Source: Streptomyces blattellae (GTDB lineage Bacteria; Actinomycetota; Actinomycetes; Streptomycetales; Streptomycetaceae). Taken from it: a stretch of 64,000 bases of DNA. Position 1 is the stretch's first letter, and each line of letters starts with the position of its first letter. The position numbers and the translations under genes are program-made. A model generated the notes under the pieces. That model had not been told where the DNA came from. It ran no database searches and worked only from the letters and a program-made list of their open reading frames with translations. Shown piece after piece: positions 1 to 9,123 of the stretch. The DNA lies in contig NZ_WJBG01000158.1 in NCBI RefSeq assembly GCF_009709555.1, positions 104,222-168,221 on the forward strand, in the 5' to 3' direction.

Positions 1-858
1 CGGTTCCGGCAGCGGGCACGCCGGAGCGCCGAGCGCGTGTACGACGTGCTGGACGCGCCCGAGCCCGTACAAGAGCCGGAGCGGCCCCGGCAGGCGCCCG
101 CGTCGCCGTTCCCGGTGGTCGTCAAGGGGCTGGCCGCCCGGCACCCGGGGCAGGAGCGGGACGCCCTCGCCGGCCTCGACCTGACGCTGGCGGAGGGGCG
201 CCGGATCGCCGTGGTCGGCCCGTCCGGGTCCGGCAAGACCACCCTCGCGCAGGTGCTGCTGCGGTTCCTGGACGCGGACGCGGGCTCATACACGCTGGGC
301 GGCGTGGACGCGGGTGCGCTGGACGGCGACGACGTACGGCGGCTGGTCGGGCTGTGTGCCCAGGACGCGCACCTCTTCGACAGCTCGGTGCGGGAGAACC
401 TGCTGCTCGCCAGGAAGGACGCCACCGAGGGCGAACTGCGCGACGCCCTGGAGCGGGCCCGGCTGCTGGACTGGGCCGAGAGCCTGCCCGATGGGCTCGA
501 CACCCTGGTCGGCGAGCACGGGGCGCGGCTGTCCGGCGGGCAGCGGCAGCGGCTCGCGCTGGCCCGTGCGCTGCTCGCCGATTTCCCCGTCCTGGTGCTC
601 GATGAGCCCGCCGAGCATCTCGACCTGCCGACCGCGGATGCGCTCACCGCCGATCTGCTGGCCGCCACCGAGGGCCGTACGACGCTGCTCATCACGCATC
701 GACTGGCCGGTCTGGAGACGGTGGACGAGGTGATCGTGCTGGAGGAGGGGCGCGTGGCGCAGCGCGGCACGTATGCGGAGCTGGCCGTGGTGGAGGGGCC
801 GCTGCGGCGGATGGCGGAGCGGGAGGCGGAGTCGGAGCTGCTGGCAGGCGTGCACTAG
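1..858 (+). CDS. cydCD: CydC-type thiol-reductant ABC exporter, ATPase half (5' partial)
   Basis: The reading frame is open from the first base of the window and the gene begins upstream. The visible part is the nucleotide-binding domain of a type-1 (membrane-fused) ABC exporter. Walker A is GPSGSGKTT, the signature LSGGQRQR, Walker B LVLDEPAEHLD, and the switch histidine lies in ITHR. Residues encoded before base 37 (RSAERVYDVLDAP) are the usual linker between the transmembrane domain and the ATPase of CydC/CydD proteins. The family exports glutathione or cysteine, or heme compounds, and is needed to assemble cytochrome bd oxidase. Streptomyces usually carries a CydD-CydC fusion next to cydAB; that the missing part is such a fusion is inference. 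Confidence 0.82.
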   Translation, partial: RFRQRARRSAERVYDVLDAPEPVQEPERPRQAPASPFPVVVKGLAARHPGQERDALAGLDLTLAEGRRIAVVGPSGSGKTTLAQVLLRFLDADAGSYTLGGVDAGALDGDDVRRLVGLCAQDAHLFDSSVRENLLLARKDATEGELRDALERARLLDWAESLPDGLDTLVGEHGARLSGGQRQRLALARALLADFPVLVLDEPAEHLDLPTADALTADLLAATEGRTTLLITHRLAGLETVDEVIVLEEGRVAQRGTYAELAVVEGPLRRMAEREAESELLAGVH

Positions 859-1133
859 CCGCGTGGTGATCCGCTCGGATCTCCGTCGCACATGCACCCC
901 GGAACGGCGGTGGTGCGACGGCGGTGTGCAGGCGCCGCATTGCGGGATCCCCCGTGCCGTGCTCCGTCCGCAGCAATGCGTCCCGCATGCGCACGACTTG
1001 AACGGGCCCGGAGCCGCAGCGGCGCGTCACGATCGCTGACATGCGCTCACCTCGTGACCGGGGCTGGGGTACGGGGGCGGGCTCCAGTGCTGACCGTGGC
1101 TCGTGTAAGAGGCGTGCGCCTGGATGACGCCCG

Positions 1134-2003
1134 TTACACCCGCTCCGCCAGCATCTGCTCGATCACGATCGCCACCCCGTCCTCGTTGTTGGCGACCGTC
1201 TGTCCCGACGCGGCCGCGATCACATCCGGGTGCGCATTGCCCATCGCGTACGACTGGCCCGCCCAGGTGAGCATCTCCACGTCGTTCGGCATGTCCCCGA
1301 ACGCGACGACCTCCTCGTGCGAGATGCCGCGCTCGGCACAGCACAGGGCGAGCGTGCTGGCCTTGGAGACACCTGGGCCGCTGAGCTCCAGCAGGGCGCT
1401 GGGGCTGGACCGGGTGACGTTGGCACGGTCGCCGACAGCGAGACGGGCGAGGGTGAGAAAGGTGTCCGGATCGAGCTCGGGGTGGTACGCCAGGATCTTG
1501 AGCACCGGCTCATCGGCACCGGGACCGTCCGCAGCCAGCAGGTGCTCGGCCGGCGCCAGATGGTCCGGGACCTCCATGTGCAGCTTCGGGTAGTCGGGCT
1601 CCTGGTGGAAGCCGTACGTCTGCTCGACCGCGTACAGCGTGCCGGGCGCCGCGTCACGCAGCAGTCGTACGGCGTCCAGCGCGTTGTGCCTGGTCAGCTC
1701 CCGCACCTTCACGAACCGGTGGGCACCGGCGTCGCCGTGCAGGTCGACCACTGCGGCGCCGTTGCCGCAGATCGCCAGGCCGTGGCCATGGACGTGGTCG
1801 CTGACCACCTCCATCCAGCGGGCCGGGCGGCCGGTGACGAAGAAGACCTCGATGCCGGCCTCCTCGGCGGCGGCCAGAGCGGCGACCGTACGCGGGGAGA
1901 CCGACTTGTCGTCGCGCAACAGAGTGCCGTCGAGATCGGTCGCGATCAGGCGCGGCGGGACAGTGGATGCCGGGGTCTCGGGCTGTCTGGTCGCTGAGGT
2001 CAC
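1134..2003 (-). CDS. HAD-superfamily (Cof-type) phosphatase
   Basis: A 289-residue Cof/class IIB haloacid-dehalogenase hydrolase, a cytosolic Mg-dependent sugar-phosphate or nucleotide phosphatase family. The nucleophile motif DLDGTLL is at about residues 23-29, motif II is FVTGRP, and the C-terminal acidic motif is GDMPNDVEM. Start chosen at GTG 2003 (VTSATRQ), 20 residues before the first HAD motif; the longer open frame adds an N-terminus of poor quality. It is a paralogue of the HAD gene ending at 20711, sharing RLIATDLDGTLL and GDMPND. The substrate cannot be deduced. The flanking LLM gene is broken, so it is probably transcribed alone. Confidence 0.85.
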   Translation of the reverse strand: MTSATRQPETPASTVPPRLIATDLDGTLLRDDKSVSPRTVAALAAAEEAGIEVFFVTGRPARWMEVVSDHVHGHGLAICGNGAAVVDLHGDAGAHRFVKVRELTRHNALDAVRLLRDAAPGTLYAVEQTYGFHQEPDYPKLHMEVPDHLAPAEHLLAADGPGADEPVLKILAYHPELDPDTFLTLARLAVGDRANVTRSSPSALLELSGPGVSKASTLALCCAERGISHEEVVAFGDMPNDVEMLTWAGQSYAMGNAHPDVIAAASGQTVANNEDGVAIVIEQMLAERV

Positions 2004-2116
2004 CCGGCCATTCTCGCGCATATGCCTGCACGGCCGTGCGAGACTCCGCACATGTGAGTGATGACGGCTCTCGCCGCACCCTTGTGCCCACCGTGCCCCG
2101 CTGTCGTAGCGGCGGT

Positions 2117-2802
2117 TCAGAGCAGCTGCGCTTGCGCCTCCATGGCGATCTGCTCGAAGACCTTCTCGTCGGCGGCGAAGTCCGAGTCGGGGATGGGCCA
2201 GTGGATCACGATCTCGGTGAAGCCCAGCTCCAGGTGCCGACCCGCGAAGTCCACGAACGCGTCGAGCGACTGCAGCGGGCGGCCACGGTCCGGGGTGAAA
2301 CCGCTGAGCAGGATCTTGTCCAGCCCGGACACATCACGGCCGAGGACGGCACACGCGTCGGCGAGCTTCTCCACCTGCCCACGAATGGCTTGAATCGACT
2401 GTTCAGGAGTGCCGTTCTCGTACAGCTTGGGGTCGCCGGTGGTCACCCAGGCCTGTCCGTGCCGAGCGGCGAGCCGCAGCCCGCGCGGCCCGGTGGCGGC
2501 GACTGCGAACGGCAACCGGGGCCGCTGCACACAGCCGGGGATGTTGCGCGCCTCGTGCGCCGCGTAGAAGTCGCCCTCGTAGGACACCGTGTCCTCGCTC
2601 AGCAGCCGGTCGAGCAGCAGTACGAACTCAGCGAACCGGTCGCCACGCTCGCGCGGCGTCCAAGGCTCCTGACCGAGGGCGGTGGCGTCGAAGCCGGTAC
2701 CGCCGGCACCGATGCCGAGGGTGACGCGTCCGCCCGAGATGTCGTCGAGGGAGATCAGCTCCTTGGCGAGGGTCACCGGGTGCCGGAAGTTCGGCGACGT
2801 GA
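2117..2802 (-). pseudogene. LLM-class (F420-dependent, luciferase-like) oxidoreductase, 3' fragment
   Basis: Encodes the C-terminal about 225 residues of a luciferase-like monooxygenase: TSPNFRHPVTLAKEL, then the conserved GGRVTLGIGAGG segment and a normal C-terminus. The N-terminal about 72 residues, with the first strands of the TIM barrel, are missing here but are found 7 kb away at 9851-10058 on the same strand. Joining ...LGTLVTS to TSPNFRHP... rebuilds a protein of about 297 residues, normal for the family. The open frame starting at 2863 adds unrelated residues before the break, so any product would be a truncated, probably inactive barrel. Confidence 0.85.
2796..2802. repeat. 7-bp repeat GACGTGA, left junction of the LLM-splitting block
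   Basis: GACGTGA occurs exactly where LLM coding homology stops. The same seven bases lie at 9844-9850 at the other break. It could be a target duplication or a short crossover core; seven bases alone do not decide. Confidence 0.6.
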
Positions 2803-2870
2803 ACTTGTGCCTTCGGGCTTCCTGGTCTGGATGGTCTCTCTGACGGCTCACGGTCGCGGTCATGTCTCGG

Positions 2871-2987
2871 TCAGGTCGGTGAGCGCTGCTCCCAGACCGT
2901 CATGGGTGCCGCGAGAGGGGCGGTGTCGGCCGGTGCCGCGGGCCACCAATTCGCCCTCGTCGTCCCGGAGGTGGGATACCAGCAGTG
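2871..2987 (-). pseudogene. Remnant of a SWIM-protein 3' end
   Basis: On the minus strand this resembles the last codons of the SWIM gene at 4793 (compare 2921-2987 with about 4840-4907), covering the WYPxLxDDxGxxWPAAPADT region. It has a one-base frameshift after the WYP codons and its own stop at 2871-2873. It is a decayed second copy, not an expressed gene. Confidence 0.6.
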
Positions 2988-3031
2988 CCATGGCCGCCCG
3001 GTGTCACCCCGAGGGTCGCTAGTGTTGCCCC

Positions 3032-3343
3032 ATGGGCATGTTGGATACGGTCGAGCTTGAGGCCATGATCGAAGAGGCGACTGTCGATGCCTACAACGAG
3101 GACGAGCAGCTGACCGGTCTGTTCACCATGCTTGAGGAGCACCTCGGCCTGCCCTTCACCACCGCGGTTCTCGGCGTCGAGGTGACCGTGGACGGCATCG
3201 ACCTCACGCCGGACGGCAGGATCGTCGCTCTGTGCTCTCGCGAAGGCGTGCGGCAGTCGATTGGAATCCTGGAGTTGCCGTTGTCCAGCCCGGGGCCCGA
3301 GGGCGTGGAGTGGATCGAGGCGTACCGTCACTGGGCCGGTTGA
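3032..3343 (+). CDS. CcbP-like calcium-binding protein
   Basis: A 103-residue acidic cytosolic protein resembling the Calci_bind_CcbP family (PF11535), named for the cyanobacterial Ca2+-binding protein CcbP. Supporting features are the acidic helix EDEQLTGLFTMLEEHLGLPF, a beta-rich middle with VEVTVDGIDLTPDGRIVALC, and the C-terminal signature ELPLSSPGPEGVEWIEAYRHW. Calcium buffering is known for the family but not shown by this sequence. It lies at the left end of the inserted block, 52 bp before the 401-aa gene in the same direction, so the two are probably cotranscribed. Family assignment is from recognised sequence pattern. Confidence 0.7.
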   Translation: MGMLDTVELEAMIEEATVDAYNEDEQLTGLFTMLEEHLGLPFTTAVLGVEVTVDGIDLTPDGRIVALCSREGVRQSIGILELPLSSPGPEGVEWIEAYRHWAG

Positions 3344-3395
3344 GGCCGGGCACCTCACACCCCACGCGGGACCGGCTTGTGTGGAAGGGCTGAAC

Positions 3396-4601
3396 GTGGC
3401 TGACGTCGTACAGGGCAGGCATCAGAGCGGCGGTGGACCGTCGCTGGCCGACCTCATCGAGCGCAGTGGCGAGTTGAAAGGGCAGCTGGTCGCCTTCGGG
3501 CAGAGCGCCCGCTTCGACCGGTGGTTGACGCCCCTCCTGCTGGAGGCTGCAGGGCCTGAGCGGCAGTTGGACGAGGGCGAGGCGATCCGGATCATTGATC
3601 ACTTCATCCTGCGGTACCGCCTGCCGGACGGTTCGACCGTGGTGGACCGCTTCGTTGCTGGACGGAAGGACTTGACGGCGGTCGACCGGGAGATGCTGCT
3701 CGGCTGGCGTGACCCGGTCGAGGGCATCTTCGAGGTCCAGCGCAAGGAGAAGGACGCCGTCGTCCTGCTGAACCTGGTCGACGACCTGGAGTACCGCACG
3801 TACTCCAATGTGGGGCGGGGAGCGTTCCGTGGAGTGTCCAAGGGGAGCTTCCTGCACACCTGCCTCGTACCCCTCCACTCGGCCGGTGGGGCGTGGCTGG
3901 TGTCCGGGGCGATGTCGAGTTACCCCAAGTCCAGCGCCACCGAGATCGCCCAAGCCGCTCTCCACCTGGCCACCAGCCAGCCCGAACTGGTCTTCCGCAA
4001 CCCCGTGAAGATCGAGCAGGGCTGGCAGCAGATGCGGGAGGACCGGGCCGCGTTCGTCGAGTTCTGCGGCGGCGACGAACTGGTCCTTCCGCCTGCCGAA
4101 GCCGAGGACCTCCTCAACGCCTACTACCGCCACCGCCAAGAGGCAGCCGTCGCCGGACAGCCCGACCGTGCCCGGGGCAGGCGGCTACCCGGCCTGGACC
4201 TGCCCTTCTTCGAGCTACCGGGAGAACTGGCGGAGTCGGACAGCATCGGTGTCATCTACGACGAGGCCGACGGGCTCAACTTCTACGCGGACTACGGAAT
4301 GTTGCGGGAACTCTTCGCGAACCCGGCGCTCGCGGGCCGCAGGCGGCACCAGGACCTGTTGCGCACGTACCTGCGCGAGGAGTCGATCGCGCCGCTGCCG
4401 ATCCGCCGACTGGCCGCCGCGTACCCGGAGACAGCCGACGCGGTGTTCCGGACGCTGCTGCGGAAGCCCGGATTCACCTGGAGCGAGCACGGTGAGGCGC
4501 TGCTACGCCGACGCAAGCCCTGGTACTACGCGAACGAACCCCTCCCCGGTGTCTCCGTGATCGGCGACCACCTCAGCGCGCTCCTCACCGGCCGTCGGTA
4601 G
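3396..4601 (+). CDS. Hypothetical protein, 401 aa
   Basis: Not recognised as a named family. Start chosen at GTG 3396 because GGAAGGG lies 6 nt upstream; the longer open frame would overlap the CcbP-like gene. The protein is soluble with no signal peptide or membrane segment, mixed alpha/beta, and has a basic C-terminal third with RRRKPWYYANEPLPG near the end. The middle has a segment of conserved look, NAYYRHRQEAA followed by LPGLDLPFFELP. Codon use is normal for Streptomyces, so any transfer was from a related genome. Its only partner by position is the CcbP-like gene upstream. Confidence 0.7.
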   Translation: MADVVQGRHQSGGGPSLADLIERSGELKGQLVAFGQSARFDRWLTPLLLEAAGPERQLDEGEAIRIIDHFILRYRLPDGSTVVDRFVAGRKDLTAVDREMLLGWRDPVEGIFEVQRKEKDAVVLLNLVDDLEYRTYSNVGRGAFRGVSKGSFLHTCLVPLHSAGGAWLVSGAMSSYPKSSATEIAQAALHLATSQPELVFRNPVKIEQGWQQMREDRAAFVEFCGGDELVLPPAEAEDLLNAYYRHRQEAAVAGQPDRARGRRLPGLDLPFFELPGELAESDSIGVIYDEADGLNFYADYGMLRELFANPALAGRRRHQDLLRTYLREESIAPLPIRRLAAAYPETADAVFRTLLRKPGFTWSEHGEALLRRRKPWYYANEPLPGVSVIGDHLSALLTGRR

Positions 4602-4703
4602 TCACCGTTCACGCGGCAGCGACCGCTCGCACCACTGCGCCGCTGCCCCGGACGGCGGCAGGGACGATCCGCCAGCGGCAGCGATCAGCGTTCGCGAGTT
4701 GCC

Positions 4704-4790
4704 CCACCTGTGGATGGGAAGGATTACGGTGCTCAGTCGCATGCCTACGACCCTATGTTCTGGTGACTGCGAGCAATGCTGAGGGATTTG
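4704..4790 (-). pseudogene. Second, diverged remnant of the LLM 5' end and leader
   Basis: Minus-strand ATG at 4742 begins MRLSTVILPIHRW, identical to the first 13 residues of the LLM fragment at 10058, and homology continues about 35 bp into the leader (TGCTCGCAGTCAC in both). DNA differs at several bases, so it is an older or foreign copy. Coding similarity ends after the HRW codons near 4704. The SWIM stop codon is only about 50 bp from this ATG. Confidence 0.7.
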
Positions 4791-4792
4791 TA

Positions 4793-6037
4793 CTACATCC
4801 CGGTGCGCTGCCAGATCGCGGTGAGCGCGGCAACGGGGTCGGTGTCGGCCGGTGCCGCCGGCCACCATTGGCCGTCGTCGTCCTGGAGGTAGGGGTACCA
4901 GCGGGCGTCGGGCCCCAGGCGCAGCTGGATGCAGTGGTCGGGGAGGGTGAGGCGGTTGCGCCAGGCCCTGAGACGGACGGGGGTGTCGGTCATCTCGGCG
5001 AGGGCCGTGGTCAGGGCGGTACGGGCTGCTGTCATAGCCGACGGTTCCGGGCTGTGGGGCTGTTCAGTGACGGTGATGCCGGTGGGGCCGCCGTGGCGCC
5101 AGGCGCGCGTGAGACGGGCGAAGGAGGTGGGGTTGGCGCCGGTGTTCTGGATCAGGTGGTGGAACCACTCGGGGCCGGGGCCGCTCGCGGCGATGCGTAC
5201 GGCGTCCTGGTGCTGGGTCAGGTGCAGGGTGGTGGCGTCGCCCGACAACAGCCGTGCCGCGCGGGCCGAGACATCGGTCATCAGGCGCTCCAGGTCCGCG
5301 CCGACCAGACCGCTGCCGGTCGGTGGGGGGACCGGCAGCGCGGTGTCGTGGGCGGACGGTTCGGGCAGGTCGGGCCACCCCGGGGTGCGCTCGGCCAGGG
5401 CGGTCCACGCGGCGTAGGCGCCGGCCGCGTGGACACCGGCCGGAGCGGGCGGGGCGTCCGTGGTCCGGCCCGCTGTCCGGCGTGCGCGCAGTTCTGTCAG
5501 GACGTCGTCCCGTCCGCGGCCCCGCAGCGCGAACAGCACGAACGGGTCGTCGTCGATGGTGGCGGCGATGGCGTAGCAGAGCGCGGCAGCGTGTTTACAG
5601 GGATGGCCCCAGTCGGGGCAGGAGCATTCGGGGTCGAGCTCGGTGGGTCGCGGGAGCAGGGGGACGCCGGCGTGGCGGGCGTCGTCGATGAGCTCCGCGG
5701 GCATCTCACCGTCGAGTAGTGCCGCGAGATGCCCGGCTCGGGCCGCGATGGTGTCGAGAAGGGTGTGCCACTGGGCGTCGGTGAGGACGGGCAGGTGGAC
5801 GGCGGAGCGGTACGGGCGCGGACGGCTGCCCTGGACGGCGGCCCTGACCTCGCCGGGGGCGACGGTGACCGCGCCGACCATGCCCTGGCGGGCGTAGGTG
5901 CGTCCGCGGGACAGCCGCCCCGAGTCCAGGGTGGAGTCCTCCAGGGCCGTCACCCATGCCTGGCCCCACCACGTCGCCGCGAAGGCACGCCTGCCGCGGC
6001 CGGGTGCACGGCGAGGGCCGGGGACGGACGGGCTCAT
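4793..6037 (-). CDS. SWIM zinc-finger protein, partner of the SNF2 helicase
   Basis: A 414-residue protein starting at ATG 6037, which overlaps the stop of the SNF2 gene (ATGA), so the two are translationally coupled. It opens with a basic GRGRRAFAATWWGQAW segment. The central SWIM zinc site is CSCPDWGHPCKHAAALCY (CxC...CxH), a motif thought to bind DNA or protein. The C-terminal half has no named domain. SWIM protein plus SNF2-type ATPase is a common actinobacterial gene pair; the partner probably supplies ATP-driven DNA translocation. The open frame running further upstream is out-of-frame helicase sequence and is not part of the gene. Confidence 0.88.
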   Translation of the reverse strand: MSPSVPGPRRAPGRGRRAFAATWWGQAWVTALEDSTLDSGRLSRGRTYARQGMVGAVTVAPGEVRAAVQGSRPRPYRSAVHLPVLTDAQWHTLLDTIAARAGHLAALLDGEMPAELIDDARHAGVPLLPRPTELDPECSCPDWGHPCKHAAALCYAIAATIDDDPFVLFALRGRGRDDVLTELRARRTAGRTTDAPPAPAGVHAAGAYAAWTALAERTPGWPDLPEPSAHDTALPVPPPTGSGLVGADLERLMTDVSARAARLLSGDATTLHLTQHQDAVRIAASGPGPEWFHHLIQNTGANPTSFARLTRAWRHGGPTGITVTEQPHSPEPSAMTAARTALTTALAEMTDTPVRLRAWRNRLTLPDHCIQLRLGPDARWYPYLQDDDGQWWPAAPADTDPVAALTAIWQRTGM

Positions 6038-8973
6038 GACTGCCTCCCCAGGGCGACGAGTTCGGCGAGGTCGGCGTCGGACAGTTCGGTCAGCGCGGCC
6101 TCGCCGGAGCCGACGACGGCGTCGGCGAGCGCCCGCTTGGATTCCAGCAGTTTCGCCACCCTGTCCTCCACGGTGCCTTCGGCGATGAGCTTGTGGACCT
6201 GGACGGGCTTGTCCTGGCCGATGCGGTAGGCGCGGTCGGTGGCCTGGTCCTCGACGGCAGGGTTCCACCAGCGGTCGTAGTGCACGACGTGGGTGGCGCG
6301 GGTGAGGTTGAGGCCGGTGCCGGCCGCCTTCAACGACAGCAGGAACACCGGCACTTCGCCTCGCTGGAAGCGTTCCACCATCTCCTCGCGTGCGGTGACG
6401 GGCGTGCCGCCGTGCAGGAAGAGGGTGGGCATGCCTCGCTCCGCGAGATGTCTCTCCAGCAGAGCCGCCATCTGCTTGTACTGGGTGAAGACCAGCACCG
6501 ACTCGCCCTCGGCGGTGATGGTGTCGACGAGTTCGTCGAGGAGGTCGAGTTTGCCCGAGCGGCCGTGCAGGGGTGTGGACTGGCGCAAGTACTGGGCGGG
6601 GTGGTTGCAGATCTGCTTCAGCGCGGTGAGGAGCTTGAGAATCAGTCCGCGGCGGGCGATGCCGTCGGCTTCGGCGATCTTCGCCATGGTCTCGCGGACC
6701 ACAGCCTCGTACAGACTCGCCTGCTCGGCGGTGAGCGGGACGACGCGGTCGGTCTCGGTCTTGGCGGGCAGTTCGGGTGCGATGCCCGGGTCGGACTTCC
6801 GGCGGCGCAGCAGGAACGGGCGGACGAGGCGGGACAGCCGTTCGGCGGCCTGTGCGTCCTCGCCCGACTCGATCGCGCGGGCGTGGCGGTCGCGGAAGGC
6901 GGCGAGGGGGCCGAGGAGTCCGGGGGTGGTCCAGTCGAGGAGCGCCCACAGCTCGGAGAGGTTGTTCTCCACGGGGGTGCCGGTGAGGGCGACGCGGGCG
7001 CGGGCGGGCAGGGCGCGCAGTTCGCGGGCGGTGACGGCGTAGGGGTTCTTGACGTGCTGTGCCTCGTCGGCGGCGATCAGCGACCAAGCGTTCTCGGCGA
7101 GGGCATCGCGGTCGCGGCGCAGGACACCGTAGGTGACCAGGACGATCTCGTCCCCGGCCAGGTCCTTCAGGTGGCGGTCGCCGCCGTGGTAGCGGCGTAC
7201 GGGGGTGGCGGGCGCGAATCTGGCGGCCTCGCGCTGCCAGTTGCCGAGCAGGGAGGTGGGGCAGACGACGAGGGTGGGGCCCGCGGTGGTGGGGTCGGTC
7301 TGGCGGTGCAGGTGCAGGGCGAGCAGGGTGATGGTCTTGCCCAGGCCCATGTCATCGGCGAGGCAGCCGCCGAGGCCGAGCTCGCACATCTCCGCCAGCC
7401 AGGCCAGACCCCGCTTCTGGTAGTCGCGCAGCGTGGCCTTCAGAGCGGCGGGCTGGGTGGCGGGAGTACGGGACTCGGGCTCACGGATACGAGCGACCAG
7501 GTCGCCGAGCGCCCCGACCGCAGCACAGGTGATCGTCTCCCCGTCCCGCTCCACCTCGCCGGTCAGCGCGGCACCCAGGGCCTCGATGGGAGTGAGCGAT
7601 TCCATCCGGCGGCGTCGGGCGCGGGCCACCAGCTTCGGGTCGGCGACCACCCACTGGTCGCGCAGCCTGACGAGGGGACGGCGTGCCTCGGCGAGGACAT
7701 CCATCTCGGCCTCGGTGAGCGGCTCACCGCCGAGCGAGAGCTGCCAACGGAAGTCGAGGAGGGCGTCGGCGTCGAGCAGACCACCGGCACTGGAGCCGGG
7801 CGCGGTGCGCTGCCCGATCTCGGCAGTCGCGCTGAGCGCCTTGACCAGCTCGCGCGGCCAGTGCACGTCGATACCGGCGGCGCGCAGCGTGTCGGTGGCG
7901 TCGCCCAGCAGGTCGAACGCCTCGTCGTCGGTCAGCCGCAGCTGGTCCGGCGCGGCGCCCTTCAGCAGCCGGTCGAGTGGAGGCCAGACGCGGGCGCCGC
8001 GGCGCAGTGCGAGCAGCGTCTCGGTCTCGGCGCGAGGGCCGAGGAGGCGCTCGGTCTCGGACGGCTCGTTCCACAGCCGTGCGGCCTCTACGACGAGCGC
8101 CGGATCCGCCGCGGTGTGCAACTGCAGAACGGCCCGGAACTGCCGGCGCCGCCCCTCGGGCAGGTCGACACGCAGCGAGACGCCGATGTCGGCGGTGAAC
8201 GCGGCGGCGGTCTCCTCGGCCCACTCGCGTAGGACGGGCACGGCACGCGCCTCGCGCCAGGCGTACGGCAGCGCCCCCATCGCGAGCGGCGCGGCCGGAG
8301 TACGGACCAGGTCATCCGCGACCGCGTCGCAGAACTGGCGTACCAGCGCGACCGGTTCCGCGATGCGCAGTGGAGCCGGGCCGGGTTCGGGCAGGCAGTG
8401 GGCGTGGGGTGGGAAGGCGGCGCCGAGGGCGTCCAGCGTCTGCCGCTGTACGGCGGTGAGGGGACCCGCCTGCCACGTGTCGTAGCCGGCGTCGGTGAGG
8501 GCCGGATGGAGACGGCCGTCGGCGAGCAGCCGCAGCGCGAAGCGGGAGGCGGCTTGCCAGGCCGCGGCGGACGGATGCGCCGGCCGGGCGTCGGCCAGGG
8601 CGGCGACAGCGACGGCGGCGGGCAGCGCATAGCCCTCGACTCTGCGGCGTCGGACCGACCGGCCGTGCGGCAGTACCAGTTCCACCGACTCGGATTCGAT
8701 GCCCTCGGGCACTGTGCCGTCTGCCGCCGCTGCCCCGGTGGGCTTCCAGAGCAGCAGCCGTCCGAGGCGGGCGGGTTCGCCGGGCAGGAACACCGCCGCC
8801 CAGCCGCCGTCGAGCAGGGCGACCGCGAAGGCGGTTGCCTCCGGTGTGGCGAGCGGTGGCGTGATCCTCGTGCTGGTGCGTGGTTCTCGTACGACGACCC
8901 GTGCCACGCCCATTCGCTCCATCGTGTTCCAGGCGGCCCTCACCGCGTCCCGCTCACCAAGCAGGCCCATCAT
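6034..8973 (-). CDS. SNF2-family DEAD/DEAH-box helicase
   Basis: A 979-residue Snf2/Rad54-type ATPase with the bacterial SNF2-helicase-associated domain in its N-terminal half. Motif I is DDMGLGKTIT, motif II DEAQH, motif III LTGTPVENNLSELW. The C-terminal RecA lobe has LVFTQYKQM, LHGGTPVTAREEMVERF, and motifs V/VI in GTGLNLTRATHVVHYDRWWNP and DQATDRAYRIGQ. Such proteins translocate on double-stranded DNA and remodel protein-DNA complexes. ATG start at 8973, with a second ATG directly after it. It is the first gene of a two-gene operon with the SWIM protein. A role in defence is possible but not shown. Confidence 0.93.
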   Translation of the reverse strand: MMGLLGERDAVRAAWNTMERMGVARVVVREPRTSTRITPPLATPEATAFAVALLDGGWAAVFLPGEPARLGRLLLWKPTGAAAADGTVPEGIESESVELVLPHGRSVRRRRVEGYALPAAVAVAALADARPAHPSAAAWQAASRFALRLLADGRLHPALTDAGYDTWQAGPLTAVQRQTLDALGAAFPPHAHCLPEPGPAPLRIAEPVALVRQFCDAVADDLVRTPAAPLAMGALPYAWREARAVPVLREWAEETAAAFTADIGVSLRVDLPEGRRRQFRAVLQLHTAADPALVVEAARLWNEPSETERLLGPRAETETLLALRRGARVWPPLDRLLKGAAPDQLRLTDDEAFDLLGDATDTLRAAGIDVHWPRELVKALSATAEIGQRTAPGSSAGGLLDADALLDFRWQLSLGGEPLTEAEMDVLAEARRPLVRLRDQWVVADPKLVARARRRRMESLTPIEALGAALTGEVERDGETITCAAVGALGDLVARIREPESRTPATQPAALKATLRDYQKRGLAWLAEMCELGLGGCLADDMGLGKTITLLALHLHRQTDPTTAGPTLVVCPTSLLGNWQREAARFAPATPVRRYHGGDRHLKDLAGDEIVLVTYGVLRRDRDALAENAWSLIAADEAQHVKNPYAVTARELRALPARARVALTGTPVENNLSELWALLDWTTPGLLGPLAAFRDRHARAIESGEDAQAAERLSRLVRPFLLRRRKSDPGIAPELPAKTETDRVVPLTAEQASLYEAVVRETMAKIAEADGIARRGLILKLLTALKQICNHPAQYLRQSTPLHGRSGKLDLLDELVDTITAEGESVLVFTQYKQMAALLERHLAERGMPTLFLHGGTPVTAREEMVERFQRGEVPVFLLSLKAAGTGLNLTRATHVVHYDRWWNPAVEDQATDRAYRIGQDKPVQVHKLIAEGTVEDRVAKLLESKRALADAVVGSGEAALTELSDADLAELVALGRQS

Positions 8974-9100
8974 GGCGGGTCGGCGCAGCCTTGCTCAAAC
9001 CCGGATGTCGGCGGCCGTTCCCTTTCGGCAAGCATGGCCCCGGTGTGGCTGGCAGGGTGCGCTCGCGTGCGGACGTGTGGCGAGCGACACGACCCGGGGC

Positions 9101-9116
9101 GCATATCGCAGTATGC
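9101..9116 (+). promoter_or_regulatory. Likely -10/operator of the toxin-antitoxin pair
   Basis: GCATA at 9101-9105 and TATGC at 9112-9116 form an inverted repeat with a 6-nt spacer, overlapping a -10-like TATGCT. The antitoxin ATG is at 9124, so the message would be leaderless or nearly so. Autoregulation by the antitoxin at such a site is typical of RHH systems; here it is inference. Confidence 0.45.
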
Positions 9117-9123
9117 TCGGGTC

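Noticed and set aside
6038..7087. N-terminal extension of the SWIM gene frame
   Set aside because: It is out-of-frame SNF2 sequence, Arg/Pro/His-rich; the ATG at 6037 couples to the SNF2 stop and starts family-like sequence.
6193..8232. 679-aa plus-strand open frame opposite the SNF2 gene
   Set aside because: High-GC antisense shadow of a clearly conserved helicase; composition is Gly/Val/Glu-rich without domains.
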